The notes beneath the pieces were generated by a model, which was given only the letters and a program-made list of their open reading frames with translations, was not told the DNA's origin and searched no databases. The translations under genes were made by a program, and so were the position numbers. 64,000 nt of DNA from Fulvia fulva (taxonomy: Eukaryota; Ascomycota; Dothideomycetes; Mycosphaerellales; Mycosphaerellaceae), in NCBI RefSeq assembly GCF_020509005.1, contig NC_063018.1, positions 620,001 through 684,000 of the forward strand. Direction: 5' to 3'. This document shows, piece after piece, positions 1 through 14,841 of the stretch; positions within the stretch are counted from its first letter, which is position 1, and the number at the start of each line of letters is the position of its first letter.

Positions 1-9
1 GCTGAGCCT

Positions 10-228
10 GTGCCTTGGGAAGAGGTGTCTATGCCTGGTGCTTCTGTGAACTTTCTGATACCTGTCTCTGTTGGAGAGTACTCTATGCCTGGTGCTTCTG
101 TGAACTTTCTGATACCTGTCTCTTTTGAAGAGGACTCTATGCCCGGTGCTTCTGGGAACTTCTCGACCATAATGCTGTCGTGTGACGTTTGTGGTAGCCA
201 TATCAGCGTGAGGTACGGCACATCATAA
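10..228 (+). CDS. possible 3' end of a repeat-containing gene (partial)
   Basis: A 72-codon open frame spans the 54-base repeats and ends at 226-228. The apparent ATG lies inside repeat-type sequence, so a real gene would start outside the window. The protein shows 18-residue repeats (MPGASVNFLIPVS core) followed by a short Cys-containing tail. I do not recognise the family. An open frame can arise by chance in a repeat whose unit length is a multiple of three, so coding status is doubtful. Confidence 0.25.
   Translation: MPWEEVSMPGASVNFLIPVSVGEYSMPGASVNFLIPVSFEEDSMPGASGNFSTIMLSCDVCGSHISVRYGTS
28..189 (+). repeat. 54-base tandem repeat, about three copies
   Basis: Three consecutive units begin at 28, 82 and 136 with the same TCTATGCC(T/C)GGTGCTTCTG start, a period of exactly 54 bases. 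The first two units are almost identical and the third has drifted. The period is a multiple of three and the frame stays open, giving an 18-residue repeat of the form SMPGASVNFLIPVS. It may be the end of a repeat-bearing gene lying mostly left of the window, or a minisatellite. Confidence 0.8.
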
Positions 229-585
229 ATGCCCTCCGCCCGTTTGCTTACCGTGCAGCATGGACTCTGAATGCATTGTGGCCACATTCGCGAGCATTCG
301 GTCTGCTTGGGAAGGATAAAGGCTCTGGTCAAAGGAGGCGTCCACCAGGAGCAGCATCGTTGCTTGCTAGGAAGTTGTCCAAAGAACCTCCATGATCACA
401 GCTCTGCTTTGAGGGACCTTGCAAAGGCAAATAAGTCATTGGTGGTATTGTCGCTGACAGGTGAATGTCTCAATACCTCTCCAGCACGAGGACAGTACGA
501 AGGCGAGCCATAACGCGTTCTCCCAAATGCTCCTTGGATCTTCTGATTCTAAACTCTTCACGGAACGCTCAACTGACACTCCCAG
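229..585. other. gene-free stretch
   Basis: Only short overlapping open frames without recognisable motifs are present. I see nothing supportable here. Confidence 0.5.
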
Positions 586-1230
586 CTATTGAATACCACA
601 CACCTTCGTCACCTTTTCCCTCCATTTTCCTTTCTCCTTCTTCTGTTCCTCCTTCAGTTCGAACCTCTCTCCTTCCTTCTGATCTCCTGGATCCTCGTCA
701 TGAATGACCACATTCATGTGCCTCATACTTCCGCCAGCCAGCACACTCTTCCTCTCGATCCACTCCATAATAGCCTCAAAACTCTCCATTGGTGGATTCC
801 CTGCACCATCATTATGAACATACCATACCTTCTCTAGTCCCGCTGGCTCGACCCTCTCCAATGCACCACGTACAAGATCGCTTTCAGACCCATCAAGCTG
901 CCTAATTTCGACGTTTCCTCATGCGTTCACGTTATGCCACCGAGCCCGGAAGACAAAACTCGAGGGATCAAGAATGTTAGCATCTGGAGCTTCTGAACGT
1001 CGTTTGGCATTTTTGCCCTGCATGCGGACTTGTCTTCTATCGTAAGCTTCTTCCTGTTCTCTAGTGAGGTGATTGGACATGGTGGGCTTCTGTAAACACA
1101 AGATCTCATCGTCTCGACAGAAGCCCACCGTGGCACGGATCGTGGGACATATGGCCTCGCTCATGTTTGCTGCTCTCGTTGATAGCCATCGATGATCGCC
1201 GTAGATCGCGTCTGTACGGTTTTGCATGTT
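586..1230 (-). pseudogene. broken ORF with in-frame TGA, hypothetical protein
   Basis: On the minus strand an open frame runs to an in-frame TGA at 921-919 and continues in the same frame to 586. Reading through gives about 200 residues: a Met/Arg-rich first half ending RARWHNVNA, then GNVEIRQLDG, a segment with WYVHNDGAG and IMEWIERKS, and a Lys/Glu-rich tail. The second half has no ATG start of its own near its beginning. The two halves therefore look like one gene broken by a stop codon. A 39-base intron (GTGGCA...TTAG) could remove the stop but would be unusually short. The family is not recognised, and the 5' end is unclear because the first codon of the open frame is TTG. Confidence 0.35.
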
Positions 1231-1815
1231 TATCAATCGCCATCATTGGTAGATGAACATGTGAAGAATGAGGTTGGACGAGGAACGTCTCGAGGAGTTC
1301 CCAGCGATTCGCGAGTGGTCCCAACATATCTGTCCGTACTCATAATACCTAGGCCTCGTGTGTAAGCTGTCAGCTGGTCCGAACTGGATGTTAGTATCAT
1401 CCCAGTGATAGTTTTAGCACACAAACCTCAGTACTAGCTGACTCAGATATCTGACACTTGCGCCAGTCGACACAATGATACTTCCTACCCACAGGTCAGC
1501 ATTGCCGGCATCATAGTTAGAACGCAGAGAAGGGAAGATGCAGAGTCAACACAAAACAATCTCATTCCGTTTCTATCTTCACACAGCAGTCTATGTCGCT
1601 GCGCGTGCAGCTTTCAATTGCTCACGCCGGAGCTGATGCATTCCCATACTGTTGACATCAATCAGTGAAAGCCTTTTTGTCAAACGCCATCGCCTGGCAG
1701 TGTCACAAGCGCAACTGCCCAAATACCTGAGTCCGTCTACGCAGAACGCCAGGCCGTTAACGCAATGCATGAATCAAAAAGCAGCCGTTGGAGGAAGGTC
1801 GACACCCTGAGGCAT
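1231..1815. other. gene-free stretch
   Basis: Nothing supportable. This is the 3' flank of DBP2 on the minus strand. Confidence 0.5.
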
Positions 1816-5457
<3,642 letters not shown>

Positions 5458-5508
5458 GTACGTCCAACGACATGGCCTACCGTCAGTGCTAGCTAACACA
5501 AACCTTAG
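5458..5508 (+). other. intron in the 5' leader, abutting the ATG
   Basis: Donor GTACGT at 5458, branch-like GCTAAC, acceptor CCTTAG ending at 5508, directly followed by ATGGCCGCC. The same arrangement precedes the next paralog. Confidence 0.6.
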
Positions 5509-6126
5509 ATGGCCGCCGCAAAAGTCCTTGCGATACCAGAACTGCTGGAAATGATACTCGAGAAGGCCGATCCGATCCAGCTATTCGCATTGCAGCGCGT
5601 TGATAGGACCTTCCACGCTATGATCCTCAACTCGAAGCGAGTCCGGCGGCGCATGCTACTCGAAACGCCCAACGCCGTGAATGACGCCGCGGTGAACGAG
5701 ATTCTGAACAATCCTCGAGTCAAGCGCGCCATCGCACGCTTCGAGATCAGGTCGCGGTGGTTCTCTCGGAGAATCATGTTGAAATGTCCGTGCCCCGAGA
5801 TCAAGGCGTATAGGACCAAGCATCACAGGTCTATGCTGAGGTATACTACAATGAGAGCATCCTGGAGGCAGATCAAGATTAGCTCGGGATCCGACGATCT
5901 GATCGTGCTGCACTGCCCTAACGGGTCTGAAGTGGGCCGCAGCTCTGTCCATGGCAAAGGAGGTATTGCTTTGGGAACAGCTCTGGACCAGGCTGAGTTC
6001 ATTATCCTCCGCAATGATGGCTATGTCCACAAGTGGTGTAATCTCGGTGGGGACGGACAACGTAGGAGCGCCTCCGGTGATGACTTTGGTGATGGCTTCA
6101 ATGGCGGTTTCGGGTTTCGGAGATAG
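5509..6126 (+). CDS. F-box-like protein, paralog 1 of 6
   Basis: A 205-residue protein. The N-terminus (residues 6-55) has the pattern AIPELLEMILEKADPIQLFALQ followed by a basic RRRM segment. This resembles the divergent F-box of small fungal proteins in which PELL is the core of helix 1. Near residue 120 is an ASWRQIKI element that recurs in all paralogs here. The C-terminus is Gly-rich. F-box proteins usually bind Skp1 and deliver substrates to SCF ubiquitin ligases, but the divergence leaves that untested. The next gene (6570) is a tandem copy with the same intron placement. The start is fixed by homology with that copy. Confidence 0.75.
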   Translation: MAAAKVLAIPELLEMILEKADPIQLFALQRVDRTFHAMILNSKRVRRRMLLETPNAVNDAAVNEILNNPRVKRAIARFEIRSRWFSRRIMLKCPCPEIKAYRTKHHRSMLRYTTMRASWRQIKISSGSDDLIVLHCPNGSEVGRSSVHGKGGIALGTALDQAEFIILRNDGYVHKWCNLGGDGQRRSASGDDFGDGFNGGFGFRR

Positions 6127-6517
6127 GAGCGCGACATGAGAATCATGGCGCAGTACTTGGCCCCGGAGACAGGGCCAAAGAGGTACGCAGCGATGGTTTG
6201 TAACATAGCAGGATGGATGGCTTGTTGTCAGTACCTCTTACCCGCTTCTATATTAATGCGGCGACCCGGTCCAATCGAAGATATGACGACACTAAGATTG
6301 CTATGCTCTCAGGCTGGACCAACAACGATCATCATTAGCACATGATCATGATCATCCGAGTGACAAGGTTGCGCCGTTTGCTTGTTCCAAGCTCCTGGCC
6401 CCTGACTTCAGCAACATCACCTCTTCACTTCTAGCTACAATAGCAGAAGTCTAACACCACCATCAAAGATAGCTACAGGGAGAAGTCCACCGCTACCCGA
6501 TACCAACGACATCCAAG
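6127..6517. other. spacer between tandem F-box-like genes
   Basis: About 390 bases with no credible gene. It serves as 3' flank of the first paralog and promoter of the second. A CATGATCATGATCATC stretch near 6341 is the only notable motif. Confidence 0.5.
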
Positions 6518-6569
6518 GTACGCCATACATAATTGCATTTGAGCATTCGCGGGCTAACCTATAACATAG
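6518..6569 (+). other. intron in the 5' leader, abutting the ATG
   Basis: Donor GTACGC at 6518, branch-like GCTAAC, acceptor ACATAG ending at 6569 immediately before ATGGCCGCC. It mirrors the intron before the gene at 5509. Confidence 0.6.
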
Positions 6570-7172
6570 ATGGCCGCCGCTCGAGTTTTCGCAATACCAG
6601 AACTACTCGAGTTGATCCTGAAGAACGCCAATCCTGTCCAGCTCTTCGCCCTCCAACGCGTCAACACAGCCTCCAAGGATGTCATTGCCGACTCGAAGCT
6701 CATACGCCGCCGGATGATACTAGAGCATACCAAGAACGACATGTCCACAGCCATGACGCTCCTCCGCGACAAAGCTGTCTTGCGCGCTCTTCCTCCCTTC
6801 TCTAACTTCAGCATCTACAAACGGACGTCCCTGAGCGGTGGGTCACTCATCATCATCTACCTAGAGTTCGAGTGTGAGTGGTTCGAAGCCAACAGAGAGT
6901 CGCCCCCGACGCATCTATTCAGCAAACACCCAAGATGCGCCTCCTGGCGGCGCATATGTGTCGGCAAAGCTTCCGAGAATGCCGTCACGTTGAAGTGCCC
7001 ATTTAGGACACTGGCTAAATGGGACGGTGCGTTGTGTGAGGAGATCACGTTGGGCGGAGTCATGGATCTAGCCGAGAGCGCGATTTGGCAAGAATGGGAC
7101 CGCAACGAGCATCAGTTTTGCGAACACATGGACGGCGGATGTGACTCGATATATGACTCAATGCTGTTCTAA
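6570..7172 (+). CDS. F-box-like protein, paralog 2 of 6
   Basis: A 200-residue protein closely resembling its upstream neighbour. MAAARVFAIPELLELILK opens an F-box-like helix set (residues 7-55), with LFALQRVN and an IRRRM segment, and an ASWRRICVG element sits near residue 127. The C-terminal third is acidic and His/Cys-containing and does not match the neighbour. It presumably arose by tandem duplication. The function is inferred only from the F-box-like fold. The gene converges on the alpha-galactosidase gene with a 116-base gap. Confidence 0.75.
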   Translation: MAAARVFAIPELLELILKNANPVQLFALQRVNTASKDVIADSKLIRRRMILEHTKNDMSTAMTLLRDKAVLRALPPFSNFSIYKRTSLSGGSLIIIYLEFECEWFEANRESPPTHLFSKHPRCASWRRICVGKASENAVTLKCPFRTLAKWDGALCEEITLGGVMDLAESAIWQEWDRNEHQFCEHMDGGCDSIYDSMLF

Positions 7173-7288
7173 GCATGACAGACACTCCAGTCATGGTGAG
7201 CACGTGGAGTCACAGGCATGGTCAAGCAAACATTCCCGCCTCAAGCCTAATACCAGCTGTAACTTCTACCCACAGTAGCTAGATCCCC

Positions 7289-9028
7289 TCAAGCAATAAC
7301 CCCAACCCGATCAAAATCAGGCGCATACTGCGTACTCCCACTCAACCCACTAATCCTAATCGTATTCGTCCCCGTCGTACTGAACCCACTCAACCTCACC
7401 AGATGGTTCTTCGCCACATCCTTATCCCAATTATACCCCGTCAACGGGAACAGCACGCTCTGTCCCGCACCACCATTCACACTAATGCTCGCCCCCCTGA
7501 CGTTCAACCCATTGCTCTGGCTACCCGTAGGATCGAACAAATACCCAACCTCACAGTCAAGATAATCAAATCGCACATCTTGCGTAGCCTGACTCGTCCT
7601 AATCCCGCTGAGAGTCAGGCTGCCACCGGTATTGGTGATGAAGCCGACTTTGGTGGAGCCGGAGCAGCCGGAACAAGGTTGGGTGTTTGCGCCGCCGACG
7701 AGGGTGCCGGACTCGGCTTCGATCCAGGTGAGTTTTGGGGCGGCGGTGGTGAGAGTCTTGATCTGGCTGAGACGGAGTGGGAGGGAGCCGTGAGCGCCGA
7801 CTTGGGCGGAGAAGGATTTGACGTTGGCGGTTGTGCGGCCCGTCCAGAGGTTTTTGACGGTTGCGGTGTCGATGCCGAGGGTGCTGAAGTCGATGGAGAG
7901 GGAGCGGGCTGTGTTTGATTGGTCGAGGAGGAGGACTGCGCGGTCGCCGTTGGCGAGGGGACCGGCGTAGACGTCGCGGTCGTTGGTGAAGCGTTGGATG
8001 AGGACGGCTGGTTTGCCGAGGGAATCTTGGTTGATGGCGATCAGGTCCTTGTTTGAGAGGATCTCAGCGGTCCTGGCGGACATTGTAGGCACGGCGGTGG
8101 AGATCATGAGGGCGCTCTTGAACATAGCCCACACTGCGAAGTGGCTGGCCTGCTCGGCATCGGACATGCCAGGGTTACCGACTTCGAGGAGATCCATATC
8201 AGAGAAACGACCAGGTCCATTGAGGCCTCTGAGATTGACGTTGATGTCCTCGTTCAGGATTCGCATGACATTTGCCCAGCCCTGAGCAATGTCATCGGAC
8301 ACACGGAAAGAATTGGCAATAGGTGGTATCCACTCAGCTGGTCCATGCAGACCAGTCGGACTGCTGTAAGGAGTACCCCATTGACAGATGAGCATACCCT
8401 TGATGCCCACATCCTGCTGAGCCTTGGACCAGGCACCGAATCGTGCAGGGAAATCGGATCGTGCATCCTTAGGCGCGTTGTTATCACTGCCCTCGATATA
8501 GCAGTTGTCGACCTTCATATAATCGACATTCCACCCCGCGAACTGCAAAGCGTCCTGCCTCTCAAACCCAAGCGAGCCTGGACGAAGCCCATCCGCTGCC
8601 GACCTGGTATCACAAGAGAACTTCCCCTGGTCGGTGTACATGCTCCACCGCATGCCAAGACTTCTGGCTTTCTTGCTCAGGGGAGCAATGCCATTGGGAA
8701 AGACGCTTGCATCGTAGGTGAGCGATCCGTTAGACTGTCGATTGAAGCCTTGCCAGCCACAGTCGAGCTAAATATGGCTGTCAGATATTATTGCTAAGGT
8801 GCTGGTCATGGGTGCTCATACCTGGAAGTATCTGTACCCCAGTGCTGGAAAGCCTCGGTCTGCAAAGGATTGCATGGTGCTGTTCATGTAGCCCTCGTTC
8901 GGTGAACAGCCCACGTCGTTGTAGGTGTTGAAGCCCATGACAGGCGTCCTCCCGAAGCCATTGTCGAGAGCAAGTGCTCCTCCAGCACCTACAGCAATCA
9001 GACTAGCCAACGTGGTAATTGATGCCAT
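7289..9028 (-). CDS. secreted GH27 alpha-galactosidase with CBM35-like domain
   Basis: Exons 9028-8822 and 8767-7289 (54-base intron) encode 561 residues. Residues 1-21 form a signal peptide ending in ALA. The GH27 core opens with NGFGRTPVMGFNTYND. The expected catalytic nucleophile is Asp156 in MKVDNCY. The acid/base is Asp261 in SDMDLLEVGN, where the usual DPDML reads DMDLL. QWGTPY and INQDSLGKPA are further family signatures. From about residue 410 a domain beginning IEAESGTLVGG has the beta-sandwich pattern of CBM35. The enzyme should remove terminal alpha-1,6-galactose from galacto-oligosaccharides or galactomannans outside the cell. The gene looks intact. Exact substrate preference cannot be read from sequence. 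Confidence 0.93.
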
Positions 9029-9451
9029 CTTGAAGTTGTGGTCCTACGTCCAGCATCACAGCTGCACGATGGTTGGCCGTGATCTTATAGTTTTCTGGCA
9101 TGCCGGTTAATGGCCAGCAAAAGTGTCATGGAACCTCCGTCGTGCTCTTAGCATCAAGTATGTTTGACATTAGCGTTCGTGTTCCTGTGCAAGATGCGGA
9201 GGTAGTGGAGAAGTGGAGACATTGTGTCGGGATAACGCCACACTCATTGGCGGAACATTACTGTTCCTGCCGTGCCGTGCCAAGAGAATGAATGATCGCA
9301 GGTTGCCTGACACCCTCTCTGCAGAGCCCAGAAGCGGCAATAGCCGTCCAAGGCGTGCCTCCTGTCGCTTCTCAACAGCTCTATAATCTCATCATGCATC
9401 GCCAATTCCAGAGTCCAGTCCCATTGATGCATGATTTCCCAAAATACATCT
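9029..9451. other. spacer upstream of the alpha-galactosidase gene
   Basis: About 420 bases with no credible gene. It holds the promoter of the GH27 gene and the 3' flank of the PRM10-like gene, both on the minus strand. Confidence 0.5.
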
Positions 9452-11867
9452 TTAGAAGCTGAACAACCCACTCCTCCTCTTGCCAAGTGGATACACCACC
9501 AAAGCGCTCAAAAACAATCCAACAGTAATGCCAATAGCAATCTGTATCATGCTGCTCGCGACCCCAAAAACAATATAGCTTGAACCTGTTCCCAAGCCCA
9601 TCGGGTCAGCAGTGGTGGTGTTAACTGCGGATGTGACGTTGTTAATCTCGTTCGCAACCTGTAACCCACTCAAAAGTCCTCCAGTACTCGCCAGGCCTCC
9701 AGGCACCTGCGTGAAAATTGCCGGGATCAAGATCGCTGCAGCGACTCCATGTCGAAACCTGGAGTAAAGGTTGGCCAAAGCACCGACAGCAAACGCACCA
9801 AGCGTGCTGGCGATCTGAGGGCTGGAGTTGAAGCGTTTGCTGCTGTAGGAGTTCACGACGTAGCCGGCAAATGCTACCAAGACCATGACTGGCATTTGCC
9901 TCCACTTAGCCTGGTACAGCATGCTGATGCATAGCACGAAGAAGGGGACGAAGATGAAGCCATATGTTCCAGGCATTGGTGCTTTGCAGGTGAGTTCGGA
10001 GGTTGCATTGTTGTCGATCATGCCGTAAAGTGCTGCGCCCAAGGTAATGCCAAAGCCAAGAAGGAGGGAGTAGATTACGCCGTAGACGATTCTGATGGAG
10101 CCAGCGACGATCGACTTGGCTTGGAGCTCAAGCGAGGAAGACACTAATGGGTTGCATTAGCTTTGAAGGTGACAGTCGCGAGATGGGGAGTGACTTACAG
10201 AACATGTACCCTGGCAGCAGCATGACAATACCAGCCTGTGCCAAAGCCGAGAAACAGAACAGATCACCGCCTCGTATGCTTCCAAACGCTCTTGCCAAAA
10301 AGCTGATCAACACCGTCGCGCTCACTTCAAAGACATTGCTGTAAAGCGGTGACATCGGCGCAACGATTAGCTGCAGTGCTCCGACTACGCATCCAAAACA
10401 GAAAGATAGCGGTAGATCGATAAGTCTTGCGTCGAAGGAAAAGGGCGCTGCGGTGACACTCGTGAGGCCGAAGACGAGCACACGAAGCCAAGGATGGAAC
10501 TTGGCCTTCTTCACCATGAGGTCCTCAAGTTGGGCAGTGGCATCTTCGACGCCAATGACATCGTGAATCACTTCTTTGTAGATCCGATGGACGTCTTTCA
10601 GCCTGCCCAGGTCGATACCTTGTGTTAGTCGTACCAGCTTCACCTCGGTGGTATGTGTTTCGGCGTCGTCGAAAGATATGATCATGCATCCAGGGATGTA
10701 GAGGAACTGAGCTTCGATCTGCAGCGCTCGTGCGGTCATGGTGAGGTACTCCTCTAACCGGTGGGTCGGCGCGCCGTAGAGCATCAACGCGCGGCAACAC
10801 TTGAGGATGAACTCTCGCCTGGCCACGATCCCTGCTATGTGTTGTTTCACATGTGCTTCTTCTTGGTTAAAGAATTGGCTAAAGCGACTAGCCAAGCTAT
10901 GATCCCGCTTATGATGGCGAGGCTTCTTAATACCATCTTGTGGTTGAGCAGGCTTAGCAAGGTTGGTAGAAGCTCCGATCAGGGTCGCCAATGTATCCTG
11001 GGAGGCGTTCTGGTCGTACCATTTCCTGCGTTCCGGTGTCGTCGATACAGTCTCGACATCGGAAGGAGAGCGCCGATGTTTCGGGCTTGCATGTTTGGAT
11101 GAGGACGCCAGTCCTTCTCGTATTGATTGGAAGTCTGGCTGCTTGTACAACTTCAGCATCTGCCCTAGCACACCTCCACGATAGCGCTCAGGTGCTGGCA
11201 CGTGGTACAAGCCATCGACAGAGGTGTTGTAAATCTCGTTGGAATCGGTCTTCGGCTTCTCCTCAGGCTTAGTGGTGTCTGTAGAATCAGACGTGCCTAA
11301 TGCTTCACCAGCCTCAGCTGTAGGTTTCTGTGCCTCCACTTCGACAGAGGCTCCATCTTGAAAGGAAATCGCGGTTTGTGCAGTTCCATACTGCTCGTCC
11401 GAAGCCTGTGTTTGCTCCCCGAGTGGCTGCAGGGCGATATCTTGCTGGTTACCTAGAAGGTTGTAATCGCTGTCTCCAGATGATGATGATGATGAGATCG
11501 ACTCAAACGATGACCTTGCAGAAATGCTAGGTGTGTCGCGCCAAACAGTGTTAGCCAAGGCATGACCTCGACTTTGTGCAGCGGCTGCAGCACGGTCTCG
11601 TGGACAGTTGGGATCGTCTTCTGGTCGTCCAGATGGCGATGGCTCCCGAGATGGTCCTCGAAGGATAGATGGTGGCCTTGGGGACAAGCTGGTTCGATGT
11701 TGAGGCCGTGTTCGAGGTGGACTATGTGGCAATGGCGGTACTTCTGTTGCTCTCGACGTGACTCTTACACGCGCTCTTCGCTGCTTAGCCTCAGGCTCAT
11801 TTGGCTTCTTCACGTCCGGATCGTCGTCCTGTTCGCCCGGATTTGATGATTGCGATGGTCCGTCCAT
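9452..11867 (-). CDS. PRM10-like ThrE/DUF1212 family membrane transporter
   Basis: Exons 11867-10199 and 10143-9452 (55-base intron) give 786 residues. The first roughly 400 residues are disordered, rich in Ser, Pro and charged residues. The membrane part starts with a soluble segment (REFILKCCRALMLYGAPTHR) typical of the DUF1212/ThrE family. It continues with FIYIPG-type sequence (FLYIPGCMIISF) and then about ten hydrophobic segments ending near the C-terminus. The relatives are yeast Prm10 and the bacterial threonine/serine exporter ThrE; fungal substrates are unproven. I chose ATG 11867 (MDGPSQ) because upstream in-frame sequence lacks coding character. The open frame extends to 12068. Confidence 0.88.
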
Positions 11868-12971
11868 TGTGTGGATATGTGTCGATGGCAGGAACGCGCA
11901 AAGTGAAGGAGCAAGTGTTGATGTTTCCGTGGCAAGGCCATGATGATGAGCTACTGACAGGCTTATACATGTAGCAAACTGCAGTACGAAACAGTGATAC
12001 AAACCTTCTCCGTATACCAGGATCTGATGCCCGGAATGGAGACAGTTACGTGTGTACCTGAACGGCACGCACGGTACCTGGATTCGCTATACACAAGGGG
12101 TTTAGTGCATCGAAGAACGTGGCGAAAAAGAATCCGCTTTCGTGTACCCCGTGACTCATGTAATACTTCACTTACTTAACGTTTACTACCCCAGCGTGCC
12201 CAGAGCCTTATATAGCAGTAATGAGACGTCGAGCTGTTGTATAACATGGAAGGAAGTAGCACATTTGGGCATTCGAACTGCAAGACGATGCCTCTGCACG
12301 TTGCGACACCAGACATTCTCGCCAAGTCGTGATCCGGTCTCTGGGAAGTGGGAAGATGCCGAGAAGTGCCGGGCCGGCAGATGACTCCCGAGAGCCGCCA
12401 GACAGGCAAGATCCTGCCCATCGACATCTTTGAGGTCCAGACTCAAACACCCGGGCACCCGGGCACGTTGATGAGGCGATTTACTTTGACGCCCGTGGGA
12501 TGAAACGTTTGCTTCGCGGCTTGCCGACTCTAAACTGGGACGCCGAAACCGACGTCCTCGGAGACATCCCGAGACGCCGATGACACGGCTTCAATACCAC
12601 GTGAATACCACTGCAGTGCCGAACTCAACAGCAGCTGTGAAACGGCATTGTGTACATCGAGTCTCAAGCTCACATTGGCGATATTCGTTTGGTCTCCACA
12701 GTCAGCTTGAAACGTTGCGTTTCAAGACGGAACTCTATTCATAGATCAGAGATCTGACCACGTACTGTACCATGCCGCGGCATGCGCGCGCGAGCTATCA
12801 AGGACTTCGCTCCATTGCGAATTGCCGCAACCCTCGCCGGGACGATCGAGACTCGGGGCTGCTTGAGAGTGTGTTAGTAGAACACACAATCGGAACGGAG
12901 GAAGTCCATCAACGGTTCAGTCCATATCTGGCTTGCCAGCTTCATGTCGCGGCAGGAGCACGTATAATAAT
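11868..12971. other. 1.1 kb gene-free stretch
   Basis: It separates the PRM10-like gene start from the 3' end of the aldehyde dehydrogenase gene. It contains a perfect palindrome CATGCCGCGGCATG at 12771-12784. The short open frames here show no family signature. Confidence 0.5.
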
Positions 12972-14841
12972 CTACAGCCTCGTGCCCATGTTGACATGCA
13001 CAGCTTTCACTTGCGAGTATGCTTCAAGACCAGCCTCGCCGAGCTCTCTGCCAATGCCACTCTGCTTGACGCCTGCAATACTTGTCAGTCGAAAATCTCG
13101 ATTGCCTGTGTGTTTGACTTACCTCCAAATGGAATCCGAGGATCACAGTCTTGGCTGCTGTTGATCCATACCATGCCAGCTTCAATCTCTGCTGCCACTC
13201 TGTGCGCCCGAACAAGATCTTGGGTGAACACAGAGGAGCCGAGACCGTAAGTAGTGTCGTTGGCGCGGCGGATTGCTTCCTCTTCGTCTTTGAATCGCGA
13301 GATGACAACGACAGGTCCGAAGATCTAGCAAGAAATATTAGCTGTGCATTTCATGCACGACAAAGCTCCACTCACCTCTTCCCGGTAGATCTTCATCGAG
13401 TCCTGAACATCTGTGAAGACAGTCGGAGCAATGAAGAAACCCTTGCCATCGCCATGCTTGTGAGGCTCTCCACCAATGGCTACCTTAGCGCCTTCAGACT
13501 TTCCAGCTTCGATGAATTCCAATATGCGGTCGTACTGCTGCTTGGTGACTTGGGGCCCTTGGTATGTCGACTCAGACCACTGGTCACCAACAACACTTAC
13601 TTCCTTTACAGTCGCCACATACTGCTCGATGAATTTGTCGTAGATCTCATCTTGTACGAGAATTCGTGATGTGGCGGTACAAATCTGGCCTTGGTTCGAC
13701 ATGATGCCCATGTGGCTCCACTTGACGGCTTGCTCGAGGTCTGCGTCGGCAAAGACAACAAGAGGAGACTTGCCTCCAGTCTCTAAGGTTATGTTTTTGA
13801 GTGTCGCCGAAGCCGTCTTCATGATTTGTCTTGCGGTGGCAGTCGATCCAGTGAAGGCGACCTTGTCCACGAGTGGATGACCGACCAGACTTGGGCCTGC
13901 TTCGGCACCGTATCCATTGATGAAGTTGATGACACCGGGAGGGAAGCCAGCCTCCTTCACCAGCTTACCAAGAATCAAGATACTCAGCGGAGTCTGCTCA
14001 GCAGACTTGAGCACCACGGTATTACCACATGCCAGAGCAGGGCCAAGCTTCCAAGTGGCCATGGACAGAGGATAGTTCCAAGGTATGATCTGCGCAACAA
14101 CGCCTATCGGCTGACGGAGAGTGTATGCGAACTTCTGAGGCGTAGTGCTTATGGTCTGGCCATACGTCTTATCAGCCCAGCCGCCATAGTATCGGATTGT
14201 CAAGACGGATTCAGGCAGATCAGTGTTCAACGCTTCGGAATAGCTCTTGCCTGATGATTATCAGTAGAGACCTCGAATGGGTTCGTAGCAACATACCATT
14301 GTCCCACGCATCTATGGTGGCAAGAAGTTCCTTGTTCTCCTCGATAAGGTCTGCTAGACGGGTCATGAGCTTGCCTCGCTCCGTGACGTCCATTTGCTTC
14401 CACGAAGGGTCTTTGAAGGCCTTGTGGGCAGCTTGGACCGCGACATCGACGTCGTCAGGCCCTGCTGCGTGGACGGTAGCAATTTCTTTCTCCGTGCTTG
14501 ATGTTGTTAGCTTCTACGTTGACGAGATAAGCTGCAATAAGGCATACTCACGCTGGGTCAATGGACGTTATGGTCTTGCCACTCTTGGCCGCAACGAACT
14601 CGTTGTTGATGAACAGTCCTGTTGGCTGTGTCCACTTCCTGCCATTTGGAGCTTCAAGCTCAACAGATAGGCTAGACATGTTGCTCGAGCTGTATCCCCG
14701 TCTAACTGAAGGGAGAGAGTTCAGTGTTTTCCGCTGCGAGAGGGAGCACAGGCTGCGAGAGTATGTCTCGTGTTGCTGAAACGCTTTGGAGCAATGTCTT
14801 GCGAGGACATTGATGAGGAGGCGTCCCATGAGGATGCTCAC
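12972..14841 (-). CDS. NAD(P)-dependent aldehyde dehydrogenase, possibly dual-targeted
   Basis: Five exons (14841-14552, 14496-14297, 14250-13376, 13324-13123, 13072-12972) with introns of 46-55 bases encode 555 residues from the first ATG. From the internal ATG at 14679 the product is 501 residues, the standard ALDH1/2 length. Signatures: PWNYPLSMATWKLGPALACG, TGSTATARQI, ETGGKSP with the general-base Glu, NQGQICTATS with the catalytic Cys, EIFGPVV and the C-terminal FGGVKQSGIGRELG. The 54-residue extension is basic and Ser-rich and ends RRGYSSS, like a mitochondrial processing site. Leaky scanning could yield mitochondrial and cytosolic forms. Family members oxidise aldehydes to acids. In this context alpha-ketoglutarate semialdehyde is a possible substrate, but that is inference. 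It looks intact and diverges from the cupin gene. Confidence 0.92.

Noticed and set aside
12771..12784. Perfect palindrome CATGCCGCGGCATG
   Set aside because: Short palindromes are expected by chance in GC-rich sequence; position downstream of two genes gives no regulatory reading.
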